Assembly (NCBI RefSeq): GCF_005860805.1
Contig: NZ_VCEJ01000005.1
Span: 620,001-684,000, forward strand
Length of the DNA stretch: 64,000 nt
Direction: 5' to 3'
DNA from: Dyadobacter luticola
Lineage (GTDB): Bacteria; Bacteroidota; Bacteroidia; Cytophagales; Spirosomataceae
This document shows, in pieces, positions 45,803 to 53,941 of the stretch; within the stretch, counting starts at the first letter, position 1, and each line of letters opens with the position of its first letter. The position numbers and the translations under genes are program-made. A model generated the notes under the pieces. The model had not been told where the DNA came from and did not search any database. It saw only the letters and a program-made list of their open reading frames with translations.

Positions 45803-46129
45803 TCAAATAAAAACGACATCATTCACCAGTTCGCTATTCATTTCGCGGTTGATGAGTTCGATGATTTTGGATTTGGCCCGGAATAATTCGTTGCGTAGTG
45901 GGGCCGATTCGATCTGCAGGAAAAGGGTGTTGTCTTTGATAAACACCTTTTTGGTGCGGGTTGCAATCGCCGCACCCATGATCTTGTCCCAATGTGCCAC
46001 TACATACGATTGGTCAAACCGATTGCGCAGGCGGTATTTGTCAAGCATCTGATCGATAGCATCTTTCAGCGGAGTTACGCCCGGCCGGCGGGATGCTTTT
46101 TCCTTGTCAAACCGATAATGTTGTGCCAT
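45803..46129 (-). CDS. DUF721 (DciA-like) protein
   Basis: The 108-residue basic protein has the DUF721 pattern: PLKDAIDQMLDKYRLRNRF, VVAHWDKIMGAAIATRTKK, and LFLQIESAPLRNEL. Proteins of this family include DciA, a loader of the replicative helicase in many bacteria. The Bacteroidota versions are short, as here. It lies between the GH3 fusion gene and the LD-carboxypeptidase gene, with gaps near 60 and 55 bp. Confidence 0.85.
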   Translation of the reverse strand: MAQHYRFDKEKASRRPGVTPLKDAIDQMLDKYRLRNRFDQSYVVAHWDKIMGAAIATRTKKVFIKDNTLFLQIESAPLRNELFRAKSKIIELINREMNSELVNDVVFI

Positions 46130-46189
46130 ATTTCATAGGGTGAGTACAACAAATATAGCCTTTAAACCCCGCAACTTCCGACCGCGTGA

Positions 46190-49150
46190 TTACTTTTTCA
46201 GCAATTCCTGGTACACCACATCCATGATCGACGTGCGTATATTGAGGGTCGATATCTTATTATTTTCCCGCGTCGGATACACCCGGTTTGATAAGAAAAC
46301 ATAATTAAGCTTCCACGCAGGATCAGCCCAGGTCATGATGCCCGTATACCCCGTATGCCCGAAACTCGAAGGACTCGCATACCTCGGCGCATTGCCTGAA
46401 TATTTAAATGTTGGCTTATCAAAACCAATCCCGCGGCGACTGCCCATTTCCGGATATTGGTAGCGGGTAAATTCAATCAGCGCATCTTTGCTCAAAACCT
46501 GCTCGCCGCCGTAATAACCCTGCTGCAAATACATTTGCCAAACTTTCATCACATCATTCGCAGTACCGAAAAGCCCGGCATGTCCGCTCAATCCGCCCAG
46601 CATTGCCGCAGCTTCATCATGAACTTGTCCGTGTAACTGTGTCATTCTGAAAAACGTATCCCTCTCAGTCGGCACAATGTCTTCCAGTTTATAAAATCTT
46701 TTGGGATTGAATGTCAAGGTATTAGCTCCCAGCTTGTGGTAATAATGATTTTTGAGATAATCCTCAAAATTTTCACCCGACAAACTTTTTACTATCTGCG
46801 GATAAAGAATAAATGACAAATCGCTGTACACATATCCTTCTTTTTCATTTAAAGGAGAATCGCGGATGGATTTAAAAATAGTCTCCGGGTAATCTTTATA
46901 AATAAACAAACTGTCGCCCACAACGGAAGTTGGATATCGCTTCGATTGTTTGGTGCTGAAAGTTTTCTTTTTCCAGCTGCCGTCCGGATTTTGGGCTTCC
47001 TTCCACAGTACTATAAATGCTTTCAGTCGTGCACTATGCGTCAAAACCCTTCTCCACTGCAAATCCGCCTTGTTGGATTTTGCAAAATCGGGCAGGTAAT
47101 CCTTCATCGTCGCATCCAGATCAAATTTCTTCTGGTCCCAAAGACTCATTAATGCTAATGTGGAAGCGGTGATTTTGGTAACCGAAGCCAGGTCATACAA
47201 ATCTGTCAGTTGCACCTTCTCGGGGCCTTCATAGGTGTGTTTACCATAAGCCTTTTTGAAAAAAACCTTTCCATCCTTCGCCAGCTGTACCACGCAACCG
47301 GGCGTCGCTTTTTGAGTGATCGCAACGTTGGCGATGGAGTCGATTTTGTAGGTAATGATCTTTGAATCAAGACCAACTTCTTCCGGGATCGTGTATTTCA
47401 GGCGGCCGAGTGAAGGTGTTTCAATACCAGCATTGTAGGGAAACTGCGCATTCACTGTCACTGGCAATTTTCCCTGCGCCGGGATCGCGCCAAAAATGAG
47501 CTGCGCCGACAAATCCTGTGTATAATTCGTCAGCTGGTAAGACATGATCAGCGCCTTCGCATTCTCCGGTTTCTGGATTTTATTCAATGCATAAGGATTT
47601 CCAAAAACCGAAACAACCGCCTTATTCGTCGCGATCAGATCCTGCAAAACCGCATTCATCTGATCCGTCAACCCATAATTGGTCCGCGGCGAAATGCTGC
47701 CCAAATGCACACCCACCAAAACCAGGTTATAGTCTTTCAGTTGCGCTTTCAGATCGGCCACCTGCGCGTCCGTCGGTTTTGTCGGGACTTGAAAATGCTT
47801 GACAGTCGTATAAAGTTCAAGCGTTTTCTGGAAGGTAGAAATGGTATCTACGCCGATCGAAACAGACGCGATTTTCAAAGCGTCCAGCGCGCGGAGCGGC
47901 AGCAGGTTATTGTCATTTTTTAAAACGGTCAATGCTTTTTCTGTCAAAAGACGATTGATAAGTTCGGCGGATTTTAGGTTCAGATCTTCATATAAATGAT
48001 TCATATCGACCGGCTTGTAATGATTCAACCCAGCCCAAGCTTTGGCCGCCAGCACTTTTTTGCAGCGCGCATCAATCTCTGCCTGCGTGATCTTGCCTTC
48101 CGCAATGCTCTTCTTGATTTCCGCGATGGATTTATTCACGTCCTCGGTAAATTCCAGCACATCCATACCCGCTTCCAGGCCCATCGCATCGGCTTTTCCG
48201 TCCGGGAAATATTTCGTAACACCTTTCATATTCATGGCGTCAGAATAAATCAGCCCGTCGAAACCGAGCTTGTCCCGCAAAACGTCGGTCACAATTGGTT
48301 TCGATAATGTCGATGGCAAATTGGGTGTATTATCAAGCGCCGGAATGCTCAAATGTGCGATCATAATCCCGCTGATACCATTGGCAATCAATGCTTTAAA
48401 GGGATACATTTCCAGTGAATCCAGTCTTTGGACGGAATGTGAGATCAGCGGCAGGTCATAATGTGAATCGACGCCCGTATCGCCGTGGCCAGGAAAATGT
48501 TTGGCGCTGGTAAGCAGGCCGTTATCCTGCATTCCCTTCATGTAGGCGACCGCTTTGTCAGCCACCATATATTTATTTTCGCCAAAAGAGCGGAAGCTGA
48601 TCACCGGGTTATTCGGGTTGTTGTTAACATCAGCCACCGGAGCGAAATTAATGTGCATACCCAGCCTCTTGGCCTGTTTGGCAAGCTGCCCGCCCATTTC
48701 ATAAATCAGATCATTATTGCCCTGGATCGCGCCGAGGGTCATTTGGTAAGGATATCTCACCGTACTATCAATCCGCATCGCCAGCCCAAACTCCGCATCC
48801 ATCGCCACCAGCAAAGGCACTTTCGAAATCGACTGGTAAAAATTCGTCAGCCGCGCCTGAGGCACCGGCCCGCCCTGAAAAAACACAATCCCGCCAATCT
48901 TATTCTCCCGTATCAGCTTCTCAACCATCGTCGGATTACTCGCTTTTTGATCAATCAAAGCCCTTTTCACATCCGAAACCGCCGGGATCATGATCAGCTG
49001 CGCAATCCGCTCATCGGGTGTTAATGTTGCAAAAACGGAATCAACCCACTGCTGGTTTTTGTGCAGGAAAGAAGGCGGGGCGCTGACTTGGGCAACTGAA
49101 AGGGAACTTGTTAGAAGTAAAAGAAGGAATGACGGGGCAAAGATTTTCAT
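46190..49150 (-). CDS. GH3 beta-N-acetylglucosaminidase fused to a beta-lactamase-type serine hydrolase
   Basis: This 986-residue exported protein (signal MKIFAPSFLLLLLTSSLSVAQ) combines two enzymes. The N-terminal GH3 domain (about 30-375) has the NagZ motif KHFPGHG from 217 with DSH at 228-230 (the Asp/His dyad loop) and D304 as likely nucleophile. A GH3 C-terminal-like domain follows (about 395-580). A class C beta-lactamase-like domain (about 595-980) has S656-V-T-K659 and HTG near the end. The fusion is known in Bacteroidota and suggests muropeptide trimming: removal of GlcNAc plus peptidase or esterase action. It is followed by DUF721 and LD-carboxypeptidase genes. Confidence 0.92.
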   Translation of the reverse strand: MKIFAPSFLLLLLTSSLSVAQVSAPPSFLHKNQQWVDSVFATLTPDERIAQLIMIPAVSDVKRALIDQKASNPTMVEKLIRENKIGGIVFFQGGPVPQARLTNFYQSISKVPLLVAMDAEFGLAMRIDSTVRYPYQMTLGAIQGNNDLIYEMGGQLAKQAKRLGMHINFAPVADVNNNPNNPVISFRSFGENKYMVADKAVAYMKGMQDNGLLTSAKHFPGHGDTGVDSHYDLPLISHSVQRLDSLEMYPFKALIANGISGIMIAHLSIPALDNTPNLPSTLSKPIVTDVLRDKLGFDGLIYSDAMNMKGVTKYFPDGKADAMGLEAGMDVLEFTEDVNKSIAEIKKSIAEGKITQAEIDARCKKVLAAKAWAGLNHYKPVDMNHLYEDLNLKSAELINRLLTEKALTVLKNDNNLLPLRALDALKIASVSIGVDTISTFQKTLELYTTVKHFQVPTKPTDAQVADLKAQLKDYNLVLVGVHLGSISPRTNYGLTDQMNAVLQDLIATNKAVVSVFGNPYALNKIQKPENAKALIMSYQLTNYTQDLSAQLIFGAIPAQGKLPVTVNAQFPYNAGIETPSLGRLKYTIPEEVGLDSKIITYKIDSIANVAITQKATPGCVVQLAKDGKVFFKKAYGKHTYEGPEKVQLTDLYDLASVTKITASTLALMSLWDQKKFDLDATMKDYLPDFAKSNKADLQWRRVLTHSARLKAFIVLWKEAQNPDGSWKKKTFSTKQSKRYPTSVVGDSLFIYKDYPETIFKSIRDSPLNEKEGYVYSDLSFILYPQIVKSLSGENFEDYLKNHYYHKLGANTLTFNPKRFYKLEDIVPTERDTFFRMTQLHGQVHDEAAAMLGGLSGHAGLFGTANDVMKVWQMYLQQGYYGGEQVLSKDALIEFTRYQYPEMGSRRGIGFDKPTFKYSGNAPRYASPSSFGHTGYTGIMTWADPAWKLNYVFLSNRVYPTRENNKISTLNIRTSIMDVVYQELLKK

Positions 49151-49238
49151 TAGGAAAGTTTAATGTATGCTGGGTTTGGATTTTACTTTTGAGTTTAATG
49201 CTTATTCGTGTTGTAGAAAAGCTGTCGAACTTCCCCTT

Positions 49239-49423
49239 TGTCACCCTGAGCGGACCGGGCCGCCGGGCGGTCGAAGGGAGACGCGGCAGCCAAAAAGTAG
49301 TTTGGTCAACCGTTTGGCATATATTGATCGTAGGGGCTACCCGGCGGTCGAAGAATTGTGCATGAATGTAGCTCTGTGCATGTCCCTTCGACCGCCCGGC
49401 GGCCCGGTCCGCTCAGGGTGACA
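49239..49423. mobile_element. MITE-like palindromic element, copy A
   Basis: A 41-bp perfect inverted repeat (49239-49279 and 49383-49423) bounds a 103-bp core. The arms read GTCACCCTGAGCG, a 17-bp GC-rich insert, then GTCGAAGGG. The core shares GCGGCAGCCAAAAA (49283-49296) and flanking bases with copy B in opposite orientation. An incomplete third arm-like piece CCGGCGGTCGAAG lies at 49341-49353. No coding potential; it looks like a non-autonomous or REP-type element and ends 17 bp from the XRE stop. Confidence 0.75.
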
Positions 49424-49440
49424 GGTTAAAAGCATCGGCC

Positions 49441-49863
49441 TTAATTTTTCTCAATCAACTCCTTCAACATCGCCATCATTTCATCCTTCTCTTTCAACAT
49501 TCTCTCATACAACGCGATCTTTTCCTCGTGATATTGAATGATCTTGTCAATAGGCTGGTGGAATGTCGGGTAAATATTCACTCCATTTGACTGGTCGTGA
49601 TTATTAAAGGTATTGGTGATAATGTTAATAGCTTTTTCTTCTTCAAAGTGCTGAATAGCCTCCGCTGGTATTTTTAGGACCGCGGCTACCTGATTCAAAA
49701 TGTTGGCATCAATCTTCTCTTTTTGTTCAAGAAGTGAAACCTTCTGCTGGTTCCAGTCGTCGCCGAGCTGAAACGCGAATGCATCCTGTTTTATCCCCAA
49801 CATTTCGCGGAAGCGTTTAAGATTTCGGCCTTCGTGGATTTTCGGATTTGTAGTATGTGTCAT
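49441..49863 (-). CDS. XRE-family helix-turn-helix regulator with a coiled-coil tail
   Basis: The 140-residue protein has an HTH at about 10-65 (NLKRFREMLGIKQDAFAFQL, QQKVSLLEQKEKIDANILNQ) and a C-terminal coiled coil (about 105-140, KIALYERMLKEKDEMMAML) likely used for oligomerisation. The HTH start is typical of Bacteroidota regulators that recognise themselves. The gene is bracketed by two copies of the same palindromic element, one 17 bp after the stop and one 70 bp before the ATG. Targets and role are unknown. Confidence 0.85.
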   Translation of the reverse strand: MTHTTNPKIHEGRNLKRFREMLGIKQDAFAFQLGDDWNQQKVSLLEQKEKIDANILNQVAAVLKIPAEAIQHFEEEKAINIITNTFNNHDQSNGVNIYPTFHQPIDKIIQYHEEKIALYERMLKEKDEMMAMLKELIEKN

Positions 49864-49933
49864 TTGGTATTGAGTTTTGTAGGTTTAATAAAAAAGACAA
49901 GTTAGGGAAAAAACGCCACGAGAAAACTACTGA

Positions 49934-50036
49934 CTTTGTCACCCTGAGCGCAGTCGAAGGGAAGGTGCTCAAAATGTCGATCAAACCATTTTTTGGCTGC
50001 CGCATCAGCCCTTCGACTGCGCTCAGGGTGACAAAG
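49934..50036. mobile_element. MITE-like palindromic element, copy B
   Basis: A 28-bp perfect inverted repeat (49934-49961 and 50009-50036) surrounds a 47-bp core. The arms read CTTTGTCACCCTGAGCG-CA-GTCGAAGGG, the same as copy A but with CA in place of the 17-bp insert. The core, read on the minus strand, matches the first part of the core of copy A (shared 14-mer at 49990-50003), so the two copies are inverted relative to each other. It lies between the XRE gene and the chromate transporter gene. Confidence 0.75.
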
Positions 50037-50095
50037 AGGTTGTTAGAAACAGATGTTCATGAGGCATACAAGTTAGGCAAAAAATGCTGCATTCG

Positions 50096-51283
50096 TCAAA
50101 AAACCAGCCCCAAAACCAGCCCCGCAACAATCACTACATAAGAAGGTACCTTCGTAAAAGTCAGTACCAGCAGCGTGGCGATGACCGTCAGTAGCGGCTG
50201 CCAGTCGGTCATCATCGGTTGGAAGAGGGAGATGGCGGCGGCGATGGTGAGGCCGCAGCTGGCGGCGTGGATTCCTTCGAGCGAGGCGCGGATGCCGCGG
50301 TATTTTTTGAGCTGGCCCCAGATCGGGTAGGCGAAAAAGATGAAAAATGTGCCGGGCAGGAAAATCCCGGCGGTGGCGACAAAACCTCCGACAAACTGCC
50401 CGAACCAGCCGTGTGATTGCAGCGAAACACTTCCGACAAATGTGGCGATGGAAAAAACCGGCCCCGGTACCACCTGCGTCAGCGCCATGCCTGCCAGAAA
50501 TTCCTGGTCGGTGAGGTAATGTTTAAATTCTACAAACTCATTATAAAGGATCGGGATCAAAACCTGCCCTCCGCCGAAAACCAAACTGCCATTTCGGTAA
50601 AAGTTCTCAAAAAGCCTCACAGGCAGCGAGTTGGTGATTTTTCCAATTACCGCCGCCGCCACCAGCACCGAGATCCAGAAAATCAGCGGCCGCCAGAGAA
50701 TTTTGATCGGCCCTTTTTCCATTTTTTCATGCTTCTTAAAATTCAGCGCCGCTGCCATACCGCCGGAAATGATCAGTACCGGCGTCATATAAGGCGATGG
50801 ATACAGATAGGCGAGGATGGTCGAAATGATCAGGAATGTCCAGCCCTGGGTGTTGTGGATCACTTTCCGGGCGATGGCCGAGGCGCCGTACATTAAAAAT
50901 GCAACAGCCATCGGGCCGACAAACCGGGTAAATGAAAGCGAAATGGAATGTCTTTCAAGATAATGTATCCCGATCGCCGCCAATGTCATCAGCAGCATCG
51001 CCGGGATCGACCAGACGATCAGGCTGAGGTATGCGAGGGGCTGCCCGCCGATTTTCAGGCCGATCGCAGTAACGGTTTGCGTAGAACTTGGGCCTGGCAA
51101 AACCTGGCATAATGCCTGTAATTCAAGGAGTTCTTCTTCGGTAATGTATCTTCTTTTCCGCACCAGCCGCTCGATCATCATCATTAAATGTACCTGCGGA
51201 CCGCCAAAAGCCGTCAGCGACAGCAAGAGGATATCCATCAGGTAAATGATGTAGCGAAACCGGCGAATGGGTGGATAAGCCAA
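50096..51283 (-). CDS. Chromate transporter, CHR family (ChrA-like)
   Basis: This two-domain membrane protein of 395 residues carries the CHR repeat twice: LTAFGGPQVHLMMM and LCQVLPGPSSTQTVTAIG in the first half, GGGQVLIPILY and MALTQVVPGPVFSIATFVG in the second. About ten membrane segments are expected. Characterised members export chromate; many others have unknown anions. It starts 13 bp after the oxygenase gene, so the two may be co-transcribed. Confidence 0.92.
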   Translation of the reverse strand: MAYPPIRRFRYIIYLMDILLLSLTAFGGPQVHLMMMIERLVRKRRYITEEELLELQALCQVLPGPSSTQTVTAIGLKIGGQPLAYLSLIVWSIPAMLLMTLAAIGIHYLERHSISLSFTRFVGPMAVAFLMYGASAIARKVIHNTQGWTFLIISTILAYLYPSPYMTPVLIISGGMAAALNFKKHEKMEKGPIKILWRPLIFWISVLVAAAVIGKITNSLPVRLFENFYRNGSLVFGGGQVLIPILYNEFVEFKHYLTDQEFLAGMALTQVVPGPVFSIATFVGSVSLQSHGWFGQFVGGFVATAGIFLPGTFFIFFAYPIWGQLKKYRGIRASLEGIHAASCGLTIAAAISLFQPMMTDWQPLLTVIATLLVLTFTKVPSYVVIVAGLVLGLVF

Positions 51284-51296
51284 GGACTTTTACCAG

Positions 51297-52253
51297 TTAT
51301 TTTTTCAATCCCAGTTCTCTCAGACGTTCATCCAGAAACTCCCCGGCCGTCATATCGGTGTACAATTTTGGATATTCCAAAGTGACGCAGCTTTCAAGGC
51401 AGGTCAAATCCATATCCGCGCGGGGGTGCATAAAAAACGGTATGGAATAACGCGAAGTGCCCATTTTCTCCCGCGGCGGGTTCACAACCCGGTGAATGGT
51501 AGATTTCAATTTATGGTTTGTCAGCCGGTCGAGCATGTCGCCTACATTCACGACGATCTGGTCGGGTAATGCGGTGATTGCGATCCACTGGCCGTCGCGG
51601 CGGAGTACTTCGAGGCCCTCGGCGCTGGCACCCATCAATAATGTGATGAGATTAATGTCGCCGTGAGCAGCTGCTCTTACTGCGCCCTCGGGCACCAGTT
51701 CTGGATTTGGGATAGGGAAATAATGGAGTGCACGAAGCAGACTATCGCCGTTTTTAACTTTATCATCGAAATAATCTTCTTCAAGATTCAGATAAATCGC
51801 GATAGCGCGGAGCAATGTTTTTCCAGCATTCTCAAAAGTCCGGTACACTTCTAATGTATACTTCTCAAAATCAGGCACTTCTTTGGGAAAAACATTGGAA
51901 GGCATGCTGCCCACAGGCTCGGGCTGGCCGACGTGGTAAAACTCTTTGAGGTCCGCCACTTTAAAACCCTTAGCCGTTTCCTTACCCTTGCTGATATAGC
52001 CCCGCTGTCCGAAAAGATTTGGGAATTCGTATTGCTTTTTGATTTCATCCGGCTGAGAAAAAAACTGGCGGACGGTTTCGTAAAGTTGTCCGCGCAACTC
52101 GTCGCTGAGCCCGTGGTTTTTAATGGCGACAAAACCGATATTGGTAAATGCAGCTCCAAGATCGGCGACAAACTTTTCTTTCTGTTCGGCAGTGCCGGAG
52201 GTAAAATCGGCCAGGTCGAGCGAAGGGACCTGATCTAGCAATGCTGGTTCCAT
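51297..52253 (-). CDS. Isopenicillin-N-synthase-like 2OG-Fe(II) oxygenase
   Basis: From the ATG at 52253 the product has 318 residues; a TTG at 52271 is a weaker alternative. The N-terminal DIOX_N domain has FVAIKNHGLSDELRGQLYE. The C-terminal double-stranded beta-helix has the iron ligands in AAHGDINLITLLMG (H, D) and in KSTIHRVVNP (H), and the 2OG-binding RxS as RYSIPFF. Family members oxidise small molecules in biosynthesis or catabolism; isopenicillin N formation itself is unlikely because no penicillin genes are present. The gene is followed by the chromate transporter. Confidence 0.9.
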   Translation of the reverse strand: MEPALLDQVPSLDLADFTSGTAEQKEKFVADLGAAFTNIGFVAIKNHGLSDELRGQLYETVRQFFSQPDEIKKQYEFPNLFGQRGYISKGKETAKGFKVADLKEFYHVGQPEPVGSMPSNVFPKEVPDFEKYTLEVYRTFENAGKTLLRAIAIYLNLEEDYFDDKVKNGDSLLRALHYFPIPNPELVPEGAVRAAAHGDINLITLLMGASAEGLEVLRRDGQWIAITALPDQIVVNVGDMLDRLTNHKLKSTIHRVVNPPREKMGTSRYSIPFFMHPRADMDLTCLESCVTLEYPKLYTDMTAGEFLDERLRELGLKK

Positions 52254-52320
52254 GATGCGTTTTTTTTGCAAAGTATAAAACTATCGGCCGACTTGGCAAA
52301 AAGTACGTTTTAAAAACAAA

Positions 52321-52394
52321 ACAACACCTGACTGTATCTGACAACGCCTGACATTAAAAAGTCACACATTGTCAGATATGGTCAGGTGTTGTCA
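52321..52394 (-). repeat. Phased CTGAC/GTCA array forming a long hairpin
   Basis: CTGAC occurs at 52328, 52338 and 52348, and GTCA at 52361, 52371, 52381 and 52391, each exactly 10 bp apart, with the two groups in opposite orientation. The outer 24-nt arms (52321-52344 and 52369-52392) pair with only two mismatches around a 24-nt loop. On the minus strand the structure is followed by TTTTGTTTTT, so it could also terminate transcription of the TIM-barrel gene. It lies 68 bp upstream of the oxygenase ATG. Confidence 0.6.
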
Positions 52395-52408
52395 GGGGTT
52401 ACTTTTTT

Positions 52409-53260
52409 TTATTCCTTGATGCTTTTGATGTAAGCGACCGTTACCGGGATTTGTTTCAGATAGGACGGGCTTTCGTCTTCGATGAAATAATGTTTAACAC
52501 CCACTTTCTTTGCAGCTTTCAAAATAGCCGGAATGTCAATAGAGCCTGTGCCAAGGGCTACGTCGTTGGTGGTAGGCGTGCCGCCGGAGAGGTTACCTGC
52601 CACACCTTTTTTCAAATCCTTTAAGTGCATCAGCTTGAATCGGCCTGGATATTTGAGCAAAAGTTTTGCTGGATCTTGTCCTGGAAATGCCGTCCAGAGA
52701 ATGTCCATTTCGAATGATACATACTCAGGATTGGTGTTTTTGACAATATAATCAAACAAAGTGCCGTCTTCGTAAGGCTCGAACTCGTAGCCGTGGTTGT
52801 GGTAAGTGAAGGTGATGCCCGCAGCTTTGAGCTCTTTACCTACTTTATTGAAATCCGCCACCGCCTGTTTAGCAGTTGCCAGATCAAATGCGCCTTTGTG
52901 AGGAATCCAGGGAACCATGACGAAAGTGGCGCCCAGCGTTTTGCAATCCTTGATCGTTTGGGCTGTGCTTTCGCTGATCAGTTTATAGTCTGCACCGATG
53001 GAAACCATTTTGATGCCGCGTTTATCTAGTTGCTTCCGGAGTTCTTCGGTAGCCATTCCTTTAATCGGGCCGCCTTCCATTTCAGTTACACCCAGCGATT
53101 TGATGGTATCCAGCGTAGCCTCAATGCCTTTGTCCCAACTGCCGCGGAAGGTATACGCCTGCAAACCGATGGGGTTGGTATAAACAAGCTTCTGCGAAAA
53201 AACCTGGACGGACATCAAAACTCCAAGAGCCAGATACGCCAGCTTCATTACTTTCTTCAT
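52409..53260 (-). CDS. Exported sugar isomerase/epimerase-like TIM barrel
   Basis: The 283-residue protein has a signal peptide (MKKVMKLAYLALGVLMSVQVFSQ) and an AP-endonuclease-2/xylose-isomerase-type barrel. Metal-site phrases are YHNHGYEFEPYEDGTLFDYI, SFEMDILWTAF and the FKLMHLKDLKKG strand, ending with YFIEDESPSYLKQIP. Such exported barrels occur in Bacteroidota sugar-utilisation loci; the reaction is unknown. It is divergent from the third SusC/SusD pair, which suggests, but does not prove, a shared substrate. CAAATGTA at 53363-53370 is a possible minus-strand -7 promoter element (TACATTTG). Confidence 0.88.
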   Translation of the reverse strand: MKKVMKLAYLALGVLMSVQVFSQKLVYTNPIGLQAYTFRGSWDKGIEATLDTIKSLGVTEMEGGPIKGMATEELRKQLDKRGIKMVSIGADYKLISESTAQTIKDCKTLGATFVMVPWIPHKGAFDLATAKQAVADFNKVGKELKAAGITFTYHNHGYEFEPYEDGTLFDYIVKNTNPEYVSFEMDILWTAFPGQDPAKLLLKYPGRFKLMHLKDLKKGVAGNLSGGTPTTNDVALGTGSIDIPAILKAAKKVGVKHYFIEDESPSYLKQIPVTVAYIKSIKE

Positions 53261-53941
53261 TGTTCGAGTTTGTTAAAAATTGGATAGAAGTTTTCGGAAA
53301 AAGCATTTGGGCGGTCAAAACCTACTCCAACTAGAATCGGCGACGTATATGTTCTACCGAACCAAATGTAGGTTTGCAGTCCATGCCCTTCATGACGTTT
53401 ATACATTCCGTTTATGAATATTTAGCCTTTTTGCAGGAGCCATGATGTCTATTCTTCTGTCGATACACTCCAATTTACTCTGAATTCTTGCGCAAAAACT
53501 TTATAAAACAGAAGTGTTTAATCTTAATCTAATAGATTTTACTGCTATTTAATGTGTTGATAATAAGCTATTCGTAAGTTACTTATATATCATTTTCTTT
53601 CGCCCGGCCGGAATTTTAGAGTCTACCCTATTCATTATAAAATGGAATGATAGAATATTATCAAGAATTTTCGAAAATTGATTTCATAATAATTTTTAAA
53701 AATGAATTACGGATACATATCTGTCGCAGAATGACGGCTTTATGGTATCGTTACCGGTGTTTTACATTCAGTATTTTATTTTTATATTATATATTAATAA
53801 CAAATATAATTCTGTAATAATTTAATAGCTACAATTAATATGTAACTCATTTTGTAAAAGTTTAGTGATTTGTATCGAAATGCATAATAGATATATTTGT
53901 TCAGAGACAAATCTCGATACCAAACCTAACAAGTACTACAA
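53261..53941. other. Long AT-rich divergent intergenic region
   Basis: This 681-bp region separates the TIM-barrel gene (minus) from the SusC gene (plus). The first ~140 bp hold a possible minus-strand -7 element; the SusC promoter is at 53869-53899. The middle ~450 bp are very AT-rich, with no open frame, hairpin or repeat that I can defend. It is the largest non-coding stretch of the window, larger than the promoter needs, and could hold a regulatory RNA or binding sites. Confidence 0.6.
53869..53899 (+). promoter_or_regulatory. Bacteroidota-type sigma-A promoter of the third SusC gene
   Basis: TTTG at 53869-53872 and TATATTTG at 53892-53899 are separated by 19 bp, an exact match to the TTTG-N19-TAnnTTTG consensus. 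The -7 element ends 42 bp before the SusC ATG, giving a leader of about 35 nt, the same geometry as the promoter at 42300-42329. Confidence 0.82.

Noticed and set aside
49108-49421. Two short plus-strand frames of about 85 codons across palindromic copy A
   Set aside because: They run through the inverted repeat and have no protein-like composition or homologue that I recognise.
51297-52253. A beta-lactam biosynthesis locus, because of the isopenicillin-N-synthase-like enzyme
   Set aside because: No ACV synthetase or other penicillin genes are present; the family is broad.
52321-52394. A short CRISPR array
   Set aside because: The regular 10-bp units are far too short and lie in two orientations; no cas genes are nearby.
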